A stretch of DNA of 24,923 bases from positions 1 through 24,923 of the forward strand of contig LRSR01006627.1 in assembly GCA_001579985.1 (NCBI GenBank). The letters are read 5' to 3'. Below, one piece after another: positions 1 through 8,656 of this stretch. Under the pieces are notes generated by a model. It was not told where the DNA came from. It saw nothing but the letters and a program-made list of their open reading frames with translations, and did not search any database. The position numbers and the translations under genes are program-made. Position 1 is the stretch's first letter; each line of letters starts with the position of its first letter. Source of the stretch: Hypsibius dujardini (Eukaryota > Tardigrada > Eutardigrada > Parachela > Hypsibiidae).

Positions 1-1
1 G

Positions 2-3000
2 TCCGACACCTGGTTGAATGAAGGTTTTGCCAGCTACATGGAGTATCAATTAATGTTCAAAACCAAACCCAGCTGGCAGCTTGTGAGTACCGTTATTATA
101 TTGGGCCAGTGCACGAGACATTTTCTTGGGTGTAGACCGAGGTCCAGTGAAGGGAGGTAAGCATTATTCACAGAAATTTTCTTTGATAGGAAAACCTCTA
201 CCCATACTGGGTGGTTCGCACGGCCCTACGGACCGATTCTGATGCCGTGTCCCATCCGTTGTCCAACCCCAACGTCCAGACTCTGTCTGAAATCAGTACA
301 ATGTTTGACGGTATGGGCACTAACATTAGTGAATGGCTAGCATTAGTGATGGCTAGCATTAGTGAATAGCTAGCATTAGTGAATGGCTAGCATTAGTGTA
401 TGGCTAGTATTAGTGTATGGCTAGAATTAGTGAATAGCTAGCATTAGTGAATAGCTAGCATTAGTGAATGGCTAGCATTAGTGTATGGCTAGCATTAGTG
501 AATGGCTAGCATTAGTGAATGGCGGTCGGAGCACTCAAGTCGAACCCTTTGTGTTTATTTGTTGATTTGTTTTAACAGGAATCACATACGACAAGGTAAG
601 AACTAAGGCAGGGACGTCACTGTTTCGACGGTTTTACGAGAGGGTTCCCTCGTTTTTACAGGGTGGTTCACTTCTCCATATGATCAAGGGAATGATGGGC
701 GGACCGGCGGATCTCGACGCGGCTATTACAACTTACGTTGAGAAATACAAGCTCAAAACTGTGGTCAAAAACAACTTCCTCGACGAACTGGAGAAGGTTA
801 AATCCGGCATCAAGAATCACCTGTTGGGGTGGATCGACAAAAGTGGCTATCCCATTCTGACACTGAATCGAGACTACCGCGATCTTGCTGGTGCCACTGA
901 CATCAACTTCACGCAGTCCCGCTTTTTGGTTCCCGTGGGGAACCAGACAAGAGCTCCGGTTTCCGCCAGCGATTGGCATATCCAACTGACCTTGACCGAT
1001 GGAACTGCAAATCGTCCGGTGACAATGGAGACGGCCAACCGTAACTGTTGGCTAACCACATCCTCCGGTCAGTAGAAAATCTTCTAAGCAAAATGTCGTC
1101 AGCACATTTGTTGAGCATTTTTGACCCAGGTAAGCTTGGAGACTACTGCAACAATACGGAGATAAACTACCCGCGAGAACGTGGTTCCAGCCCTCAAGCG
1201 GACAACTATATCGTGGCCAACCTGCAGCAGTACGGTTTCTTTCGCGTGAACTATGATTTAACTAATTGGGCGAGAATCATCGCCGCGCTTCCGTTATCGG
1301 TAAGAGTTAGTTTGTAAAGATAAATGAATTTCACTGCAAAAAGGCATTTTGAATGAATGCACAGTACGTGACCACAAGGATGTTTTGCCCTCCATTGAAA
1401 CAGGTCGCTCATCCAACTATATTGGAAGATGCTGCCACTCGTGGACAGCTAATCGATGACTCCTTTACGTTTGCAAGGTACATTCCCTAACAAGTTTTGC
1501 ATGGTCCGAAAAACATTTTCGAGGCCTTTTTTTGAATTTATTTGGGTCCTTATTTGTTCCAAATTTGGTGCTCCTAAACGGTCGACATTTTTTCCGCTTC
1601 CCTAAATTTGTCTATCGCAGAAGAGATCAAATTTATATACGGGGACAAATTTTTACTTTATTCGTAATTGACGAAGAAAACTGTACGGCCATTAGATTAA
1701 TGCACTGGACATTATAATGCCCGGAGGACACATTTTCTTATGGAATAAAGTCCGGAGGACAAATTATGGTTACAAATGACTTAATTTATTTCCGTCACCA
1801 TATAAAAATATTGCTAACTTGTCCGACGTCCCAGGAAGGGGGTTAAATTTATCACCTCAAGTATTAGGGATTCATGCCGGTCGACTTAGAACTTGAATCA
1901 ACTTCCAATTCTTCTGTTTCAGAGCTGGCATCTTGAAATACGAAGTCCCGCTCAAACTGATTCACAATGTCTGGCCGAGTGAGGATAACTACGGAGCCTT
2001 GGCCTCGGCTAACTACCACATCGGCTACATTGAGCGCATCCTCCGGGGCACATTGCACTACCAGGCCTTCTCCGACTACATGAAGAACTCTGCCGGCCAA
2101 GTCCCTTACAACGACGATCGGTGGTCGGTCGATTGGAAGGACTCCCCGTTGAATACGATCCCCGCGGCAGACCCTTCCGAGGCGAGCTACAACACCGTCC
2201 TGCTGAACAATTTAATCATTGACACCGCGTGCTTCTACGAAGCCGGCAGCTGCGCGACCGTGGCGTGGAACAAGTTCAAAGCGTGGCAGGACAACAACAA
2301 CACATTCCAACCCGAGTATGGGCTACACCAATCTTCTTCACTGAATATTATTCCAGTACACACGTGGCAAAAACCTCAGGCCGACTGAATTAAAGCCAAA
2401 TTTACCCTCTCCCAGCAAAATGGGGTAGTCGGAGTTTGAACCATTTTGGCCAATGCGTGCAGCTGTTTTTGACTACAACTGACCACGCAGTCTTAGTTCA
2501 GTCGATTGATTGATTGACTTTAAAATATTTCGGCAATCTGGTGTTAAACCAATGAATCAAGCAATGTGAGAAACAGCTGCACGCATTGGCCAAAATTGGC
2601 TCGAACTCTGACCACCCCATTTTGCTAGGTGCCGGTAAAAAGTTGGTTCTAATTCGGTCGACCTGAGGTTTTGGCCACGTGTGTATGCTCATTGGTTTTA
2701 CCGTATTTCGTGGGATTTTCAGCCTGCGACCGCTGGGTCAGCACATCATTCAGACGCAACCCTTAGTGATGTGCTACGGAATTCGCCATGGCCCCAACAC
2801 GGTCGCTAATTGGGAATACCTGAACGGCCTGTATGATGACACGACCCTGACACCCGCCAATAAGCTGGCTATCCTTCGGGCCATGGCGTGCACAAAGCAC
2901 GAAGAGTTGCTGCAGCGGTAAAATTTATTACTCTAAGTTCTTAATTGCTAAAAATGTGTGTATTCGCCGTATCTTTCTTCGGCAGACTTCTGGTGATGGC

Positions 3001-3594
3001 GACTGATCGGAACCGCGTGCGATCACAGGACGTGAGCACGGTCTTCAGTTATGTCGCGCGGTTCCACGCTGGCTCCACGATGGCATGGGATTTCTTGCGA
3101 TCGGAGTGGACCAAACTGTCGGGCAGGTGCGAGAGAACCAGGACACGTTCATTAAACATTGAGATATCGTGTGAACCGCTTTTTTTCCTAGGGCCAACAT
3201 CGTCTCGACGATGGGAGCGTATTTGAAGAATGACCGCGACGTTCGGCAGGTGAGTTGAACAAGGGCACGTCCATGTTGCGTACAAAGTGCTTGTACACTT
3301 TTTGGCTGACGAGTCGGACGAGTCGGACGGGTCGGACGGGTCGGACGGGTCGGACGGGTCGGATCTAGTTTGCTCCTCACGGCTCGCCACAATTTGTTCT
3401 TACAGCTCCGTCAACTGCAGCAAACTGCCGGTGGCAAAGACATTCCGGAAGGACCGACCTTTGAACGGACAATACTTCAGGTCGAGGCGAACATCGAATG
3501 GCTCCGGCAGCATGGGAAAGAGATTGCCGACGTGCTGGCGACGCTGCAGCCAAACGCGGCAAGCCCGGCACTGGAAGTGCCTACCAACGTGTAA
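2..3594 (+). CDS. M1-family zinc aminopeptidase (aminopeptidase N-like), 3' part, 11 exons
   Basis: Zinc-dependent removal of N-terminal residues from peptides, usually at the outer membrane face or secreted. Exons by GT-AG junctions and phase: 2-82, 190-310, 579-595, 662-1067, 1130-1299, 1404-1477, 1923-2315, 2723-2917, 2986-3126, 3192-3249, 3406-3594. They sum to 1845 nt: 614 residues plus TAA in one frame. The fragment opens with SDTWLNEGFASYMEY; E7 is the third zinc ligand of the M1 signature (HEXXH-18-E). HEXXH and GAMEN lie upstream of the window. ITYDKGGSLLHM matches the conserved SYSKGA-type segment, making Y71 the likely transition-state-stabilising tyrosine. The ERAP1-like C-terminal domain follows (FFRVNYD, QLIDDSF, LVMCYGIRHG, RSQDVSTVFSYVA, WDFLRSEW), ending PALEVPTNV with no visible C-terminal anchor. 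Family assignment is very secure; substrate specificity cannot be read from this part. Confidence 0.95.
324..523 (+). repeat. 17-bp minisatellite in aminopeptidase intron 2
   Basis: About 12 head-to-tail copies of a 17-bp unit (consensus CATTAGTGAATGGCTAG), one of them 16 bp, fill most of the 268-nt intron between exons 2 and 3. Copies differ at a few positions (GTGAATGG, GTGTATGG, GTGAATAG). Most junctions create GCTAGC. The array ends 55 bp before a 17-nt microexon. Confidence 0.95.
2357..2685. mobile_element. Foldback (inverted-repeat) element in aminopeptidase intron 7
   Basis: Two arms of roughly 115-120 bp, in inverted orientation, surround a unique centre of about 95 bp. The left arm starts TACACACGTGGCAAAAACCT and runs to CAATGCGTGCAGCTGTTT near 2470. 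The right arm (about 2567-2685) is its diverged reverse complement and ends GGCCACGTGTGTA. It lies wholly inside intron 2316-2722, so it is spliced out. There is no ORF and no clear target duplication. It is probably an old non-autonomous element. Confidence 0.75.
3308..3363 (+). repeat. 9-bp tandem repeat in aminopeptidase intron 10
   Basis: Six units of GACGRGTCG (two GACGAGTCG, then four GACGGGTCG) lie within the intron 3250-3405, just upstream of the last exon. The 9-bp period keeps frames open and makes spurious Asp/Ser/Gly ORFs on both strands. It is out of frame with exon 11 and not needed to join exons 10 and 11. Confidence 0.9.
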
Positions 3595-3650
3595 ATAACC
3601 TTCGTTTTCAAAGGACATTCCCATTGAGCAGCTTTGACATTGATTGTGCC

Positions 3651-3860
3651 CAGTGGCGCGCCAAGGCGGGGGGTGTTTTGTTGATCTAAACCCCCCCCCC
3701 CCGCGAAAGTAAAAAAAGTGCCCCAAGGGTCCCCCCATTAGAGAAAAACACTATGATTGAGAATTTTCATGCAATACTTCCCCCTTACGTTCTATCGGAA
3801 ATATTTCGGATGCAATAAAAAACACCCCCCCCCCTTAAACCAAAGCTCGGCGCGCCACTG
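3651..3860. mobile_element. hAT-type MITE with 8-bp target-site duplication
   Basis: A 210-bp element with perfect 12-bp terminal inverted repeats (CAGTGGCGCGCC ... GGCGCGCCACTG). It is flanked on both sides by the identical 8-mer ATTGTGCC (3643-3650 and 3861-3868). CAGNGGCG-type ends with an 8-bp duplication are diagnostic of the hAT superfamily. The subterminal regions hold long G/C homopolymers and the centre has no coding capacity. It sits about 57 bp past the aminopeptidase stop codon, in its probable 3' UTR. The intact duplication suggests a fairly recent insertion. Confidence 0.92.
3814..3819 (+). promoter_or_regulatory. Candidate polyadenylation signal of the aminopeptidase
   Basis: AATAAA, 220 nt downstream of the aminopeptidase stop. 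It is the first such hexamer on the + strand after that gene, and it lies inside the hAT-like MITE. The next (4157-4162) lies beyond the MITE, next to the convergent gene. Confidence 0.35.
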
Positions 3861-3868
3861 ATTGTGCC

Positions 3869-4184
3869 ATAACTTCCGACGATTCTAATCTGAGCAAACG
3901 AAGCAGAGCGCGTGGGGTTGAGGTTTATGTCCTTTTTGCCATATAAATACCCAGAATACAAAGGGGTCCCAGAAATCCGGGTCTGAAAGGTGTGGTTAAT
4001 CGATGCATGGCGAAGAGCGTCCGGAATCCTCGACCGACGGCGCCGGGCGTGGCGCACTACACTGTAGATTAGTAATGGAAGTTACGTGAACATTTGAAAG
4101 GAAATTTATAAATTTATAAATAGGAAAGAGCGATGCTAAAGAAGATACTACTGTACAATAAACCATAGTGCAAAAGGTCTATTT
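3869..4184. other. Intergenic stretch between convergent genes
   Basis: This separates the + strand aminopeptidase from the - strand expansin-like gene and should hold both 3' UTRs. An AT-rich patch (4100-4125) and an AATAAA at 4157 are visible. No exon with supporting splice sites was seen. Confidence 0.5.
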
Positions 4185-5204
4185 CTATGAGCAAACATAC
4201 AGAATCTTCAGGGTACGCGATACTTTCAACAGGGAACCATGCTTCAAGCCACCTTGCGACCCTTGGCCATGTCAGCCAGTTTGGCAAACGCCGTCGGAGA
4301 CATGTCAATATCCTCCATCTTGCAGTCCATGCACTTGTCCAGTCTTAACCTGCACCGAATTCGCGCCGTGATGCACTACCGCACAGTGCCCGCAGATGGG
4401 CGTGAAGTTGAGGTTGAGTCGCATATCGTTGCCGTAGACCAGCCAACTGACGAGCTCGCTGTCCTGGTTGATCCACCCACAGGCACCGAGTCCGATGTCG
4501 TAGTAGGTACCGTCTCCGTGGAAGGTCATATTCGTCGACGGAACCGTTGGGTAGGTGATGGTGTCTAACGGCGGGGCAATAGGCGGGGGTATAGTTGAGG
4601 TTGTCACGGATGTGGCAGTGGACCTCTCAATGTCTGAGCAGTGGTGACCGTCGAAGACGGAGCCGTGGAACTGGACGAAACGGTTGTAACAGTCGGGGTC
4701 TGTGCGGTTGTCTGCACCGTGATAGTGTCTGTCTGTGATGTTGAGGTTGACGGTTGTGTGGTGCTCAGGGTTGTTGAATGGTTCACCGCGGTCGATGCAA
4801 CGGCGCTATTCTGAAGCGTTCTTTGTCCACCGATTGGTGCGATTGTCGAGTTTGCAGTCATCACCGGGTTGAACGGGGTGGGCGGTCGCGGTACCGGAGG
4901 CGTGGTCTGTTGCGGTGGGATGATGGAGGGAGTGGCGAGGGTGAAATCGGCAACCCCGCAGAATCCGGTGCTATTGTTGTTGATTGCGGGTTGGCAAGTC
5001 TGTCCGGCACAGCAGGTCACGGCGTCAAAGCATCCTTCACCGTTCACGCGACATGCCCCGTATATCTGTAACACACAGCAGACACCAGAAAGACACGGCC
5101 ATTGATTGGTTCTTCGTCTTAGACAAGACGCTTACCGGTGAGAATGCAATCGAGCAAATCATTGCCAGAGCCAAGAGAAGAGAGCGTCGAGTGATAATGG
5201 CCAT
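4185..5204 (-). CDS. Secreted knottin-like + expansin/RlpA-like (DPBB) protein, frame disrupted twice
   Basis: Exon 1 (5204-5136) encodes MAIITRRSLLLALAMICSIA, a clear signal peptide, and ends at a GTAAGC donor. The acceptor TTACAG joins exon 2 at 5065 in phase 0. Mature order: a small Cys domain with spacing C-C-CC-C-C (GACRVNGEGCF, TCCAGQTC, GFCG), as in inhibitor cystine knots; a Thr/Ser/Pro-rich, probably O-glycosylated linker of about 120 residues; then a barwin/expansin-like double-psi barrel (HGDGTYYDIGLGACGWIN, CGHC, IDMSPTAFAKLADMAKGR). The proteins usually act outside the cell; expansins loosen polysaccharide walls. The frame shifts near 4600-4640 in the linker and again near 4335, where the family's conserved VVDxC Asp segment should be. 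No plausible intron explains the second break, so this is a decaying gene or carries sequence indels. The C-terminus (stop at 4185) is uncertain. Confidence 0.65.
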
Positions 5205-5472
5205 TTTGAAAAAATTTGCGACTTTTGTAATAGCCGTTTCTCAATTTGGTCAAGAATCAACAGGAGGATTGCGGTGTCCCTTAAGACTGTTGCAAGGTGT
5301 TTGGGTAAAAGATCTGAAGGAAAAAGTCTGTATTTTGTTCCGTTTCGCAGCCTTTTTTGTACTGGTTTTGACTTCGTTAAGACCTGCCGGCGATTTAGTA
5401 TACCGGGAACGACCGGGAACGATCCTCTCGGTTTCTCGAATTGGACTCTAGGTTTCAGCTGTCGTAGCTTTT

Positions 5473-5591
5473 GCCTGCGACCATACCACGTAGAATGCTC
5501 CCGATCCCGTTCGATCTCGGAAGATAAGCTGCGTCGGGCTCGGTTAGTACTTAGATGGGTGACCGCTTGGGAACACCGGGTGTTGCAGGCA
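5473..5591 (+). rRNA. 5S ribosomal RNA
   Basis: A 119-nt match to metazoan 5S rRNA. It starts GCCTGCGACCATACCACG and ends GTGTTGCAGGC, so the 5' and 3' ends pair as helix I. The internal promoter is intact: A box (AAGCTGCGTCGG), intermediate element and C box (GATGGGTGACCGCTTGGG). A T5 run (5595-5599) just downstream is a good RNA polymerase III terminator. One loop position (GAAGATAAGC where GAAGTTAAGC is common) is unusual but not disabling. It is a single copy here, between two - strand protein genes. Confidence 0.95.
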
Positions 5592-5594
5592 TTC

Positions 5595-5599
5595 TTTTT
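5595..5599 (+). terminator. Pol III T-run after 5S rRNA
   Basis: TTTTT beginning 4 nt after the 3' end of the 5S gene, the standard RNA polymerase III stop. Confidence 0.8.
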
Positions 5600-5642
5600 A
5601 TAAATTCTTTATACATGCCAACAGCCTCTTCAAAACACCATT

Positions 5643-7086
5643 TCAAAAAACAATACCCGCACTTCCCTTTCGGCTCTTACCTTTATCGTGGACCATCAAC
5701 CCGTGATAGACGTGTTTGTTGGATTCTCTCCAGATAGGTAAGAGAGGAAACGGTGACTCTCTCTGTGCTGTTAAAGTGACAATCGGCTTCCCATCGGGAC
5801 CGTACACAATCGGGTGCCCATCGGGACCTAACGGCCGTCCCTCGTGGTTGTAGAACTGCGACAGGTTCGACTGATACGGATCGAGAGGATAGTGGTATCC
5901 TTCCGGTGGAGTCTGCAAGTCTATTCCAAACGTACGAATAAGGCCTCTCCCCGCCCCTCGGACCGAGGTATCCGTCGCGTTGGCGTGCAAAGATGTCCTC
6001 CAACTGCGTGAGCTGCGTCACCACACGTATATCTGCAAAAAAAACAGGGATTGTTCCTTCTGTCGGCTCGTACTCCGTTAGCCTCGATCGTAATTAAGAC
6101 CGAAAAGCAGCAACTTGTTGCATGTGCAGCTCACTTCTGATCTTTTCGCATTCAAATTTGGCATTGTACTCGGCCTCCGTGGCGCGTTCGATCATCTCGC
6201 CCTGGAATGGGCCGGGCTGGAAGTATGGCAGCCGGTACCCCGGGCGACAGCGACACTGCGAACACGAAGAAAAGGACGAAAGTCTTATTAAAGTGTCATA
6301 ATGGAGTGACTGTGTACATAAATATCAGTAAAATAAAACAATTCATATATCAATCCATCCAGAGGCGTAACGGAGGAGGTGCATCGGGGCAATTGCCACC
6401 TCTTATTTAAAATTTGGGTTGGGGGGGGGGGCAATACTTGATTTAATTTTTGAGAAGGATTGCCCCCTCTAAAAAAATTTGCTTTTGGATTGAACATTGT
6501 CTTCAGTGTTGTTTTAAATATTGTAACATCCCCGCAATTTTGTTTATTAACACGTTAATATGTTTAACTTTATACACTTTATTATAACCCCCCCCCGTTT
6601 CTGATATTACGGAATCAGTTGACTGTACCTCGAAGTGCCGGTGTTGCTTCAGTAAAGGCTTCGTTGAATTCCCCAAATGTGCTTCTGTAGTGAACACTGT
6701 TAAAAGTACCGGTAAACGCACATTTGTCTGGTCCAAAACGTCCGGTTCGTCACCCGTACATACAAACTTCTCTCATGATAAAGGTAGTACAGGCCCATTT
6801 GCTTGTCACGAAAAGTATTGTATCGGTAGTTAGATTCACAACTGCGACATCGCATGCTGGGAGTGAGTACATCTATGAACGAGCCGTCTATATCCATGAG
6901 TAGGCCCTATGGACAAGAATTATAAATACACAAAATATAATCCACGGCCGACAAAACTGAAATCAGCTTACCACTGAGGGCTTTTCCGACCGGAAGTTTA
7001 GTGATATCGGCAGACCCTTGCTGGCACCAATTTCAACGTGCATCCAATTGTACAATGGCTGATGGGTGGCGTTAACAACAGGGGAA
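5643..7086 (-). CDS. Unrecognised, probably extracellular protein; several exons, incomplete model
   Basis: I do not recognise the family. Exons with matching splice sites: 7086-6972 (YNWMHVEIGASKGLPISLNF), 6906-6764 (LLMDIDGSFIDVL, MRCRSCESNYRYN, MGLYYLYHERS) and 6696-6629 (VHYRSTFGEFNEAF), which join in phase (0, then 2, leaving phase 1). Then 6255-6135 begins CRCRPGYRL, like the end of an EGF-like domain, and continues PFQGEMIERATEAEYNAKFE; it joins in phase 1 to 6032-5681 (TQLTQLEDIFARQRDGYLGP, then EGYHYPLDPYQSNLSQFYNH). Exon 6629 does not join 6255 in phase, so an exon between them is missed or lost; a hAT-like fragment lies there. The frame also shifts by one inside the last exon near 5950-5975. 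The end is either the stop at 5643 or a donor at 5680 (GTAAGAG) to an exon I could not find. Confidence 0.45.
6360..6490. mobile_element. Probable hAT-like MITE fragment
   Basis: It starts CAGAGGCGTAACGGAGGAGG and continues with GGGGCAATTGCC and an 11-G run, the layout typical of hAT-type MITEs and similar to the element at 3651-3860. No matching opposite terminus or target duplication was found, so the right boundary is a guess. Confidence 0.4.
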
Positions 7087-7376
7087 CTTGGTGACCGATT
7101 CGGGTTTCGAAAAGCATAAGGGAATGTTTATCAGACGCTTGACAGAGTTCCGGTTAGCGGACGTGAGTAATGGAAATGCTGAATCGAATACCAAACTAGC
7201 ATATAGGCGAATAATCTGCATCCACAAAATTAACAATATTAGATGTTAGTTTTTTACTGTTAAGTCTGGCTCAACGATTTGCAAAACTTTGCTCATCACT
7301 CGACCTTTCGACGGGTGGAGCAAGCCGTTACGCGGAAGCCTAAAGTTTTCTGCAAAATATAGATATTATCACGAAT

Positions 7377-8656
7377 ATGAATAATTTCGAACTAGTTTAT
7401 GATAATGAACTGCCTTGTGATGTTTCCGTGACTGATGAGGAGCTGACGGTGCTTGACAATCGGCTGATGGTTGTAGACGAAGCAGACAATTCGCCGCGCG
7501 AATCACCTTCCCACGAAGTGTTTGAGCCCAGTGCCGAACATGAAAACCTTAAGCGGAGATCTGGATTTCAAGTTTCAATTACAAGAAGCAGGCGGTGGCG
7601 TTTTGGAAGTCCGGAAAAAAAAGCGATGATCTTTTTCACACGTTCAGCACAGATTCAGACTATAGACATCGAAATCATTGCGTTTTAAATGGGCTAAAAA
7701 ATTGATCCGAAGTCACAACTGGAAATGATGCGAAGAATTTTTTAGATTACCAAGGCAACGTTTGATAAGGTAAGTTACATTGATTGGTGGATTTGTCTCG
7801 ACATGTTGTCACATTGTTGTCGTGCGCTCGAACAATTGATTGCTTGATTGATAATGCAAATGGAGGCAAAAGGCAAACTTACTATCATCCAAAACTGCGA
7901 TCTGACCAAATGGGTTAGAGATGCGGCGGAGGAGGTTGAGCTGACTTCTTTCCGAGTCTCCAAACATTGGCGACAGAAAAATTACTAAATACGTCACACG
8001 GGGGACGGTAAAAAATGAGGCGGACCGTTACATCGCTGCGGCTGATTTCTTGCTCATTTCCGTCGTACGGGCCTCACTGCGTGCTGAATGCCGATCAGAG
8101 CTGCTTTCAGTGCAAAATCCATTCGGGGAGAACATTTAGGACGCGCGGTATAATTTGTCTGTCTATTTTCAGTTGATTGGTCGGTCGGTAGGTCGGTGGG
8201 CCGGTCCGTCGCCACGTTCAAATCGTCACCGTTCCACTTAAAATCACGCCCTTGTGCCGGCCAACCAGTGAACGTTTTCGGTTTCCGAATAAGGAAATCT
8301 TTTGTCCGAAAGATCTGAGACTGGTTGTTCGCAACAAAATTCAGTGCAAACTGTAGCTGCGGAACGCGGCGCTAAAACTGCAGTCATTGGTGTACAATCA
8401 GTCAGTAGTCCGCGTTTCCGGGAAATGTGGAAAGTTGGATGGACACACCCAGGGAATTTTATTTGAGAACGATGAGCATGTAGAGTTTAAGACAACGTCT
8501 CAAGTTTGTTTCGAAAGTGATGCTGCAAAGGAGAACCAGCAGTGTTTGGCGGCTCCATGTGAGAAGACTCACTTTTTGAAGTGCGCTTGCTGGAAGGCCA
8601 CCTTTTGTTTCGAGCATTTCTTTCAGTGCAATCATTTCTGCGAAGTTATTAATTAG
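7377..8656 (+). pseudogene. Dead Tc5/pogo-type DDE transposase (CENP-B-like HTH)
   Basis: Fragments of one transposase lie in order but in shifting frames with stops. 7377-7570 is an acidic N-terminus opening MNNFELVYDNE. 7577-7625 is NYKKQAVAFWKSGKKK; SFSHVQHRFRL (7630-7662) follows in another frame. 7893-7985 is CDLTKWVRDAAEEVELTSFR plus VSKHWRQK, a CENP-B-type helix-turn-helix, continuing one frame over as KITKYVTRGTVKNEADRYIA. Around 8087 comes NADQSCFQCKIHSGRTF, resembling the first catalytic block of DDE_1 transposases (xxNxDQSGF). The later catalytic residues are not seen. 8387-8656 is an open segment with a Cys/His-rich end (KCACWKATFCFEHFF, CNHFC), perhaps the C-terminal zinc ribbon. 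At least three frame breaks make it non-functional. Element ends were not located. Confidence 0.6.

Noticed and set aside
3045-3392. Long - strand and + strand ORFs with Asp/Ser/Pro repeats around 3050-3600
   Set aside because: They are shadows of the aminopeptidase exons and the 9-bp repeat; the real gene is in another frame with clear splice sites.
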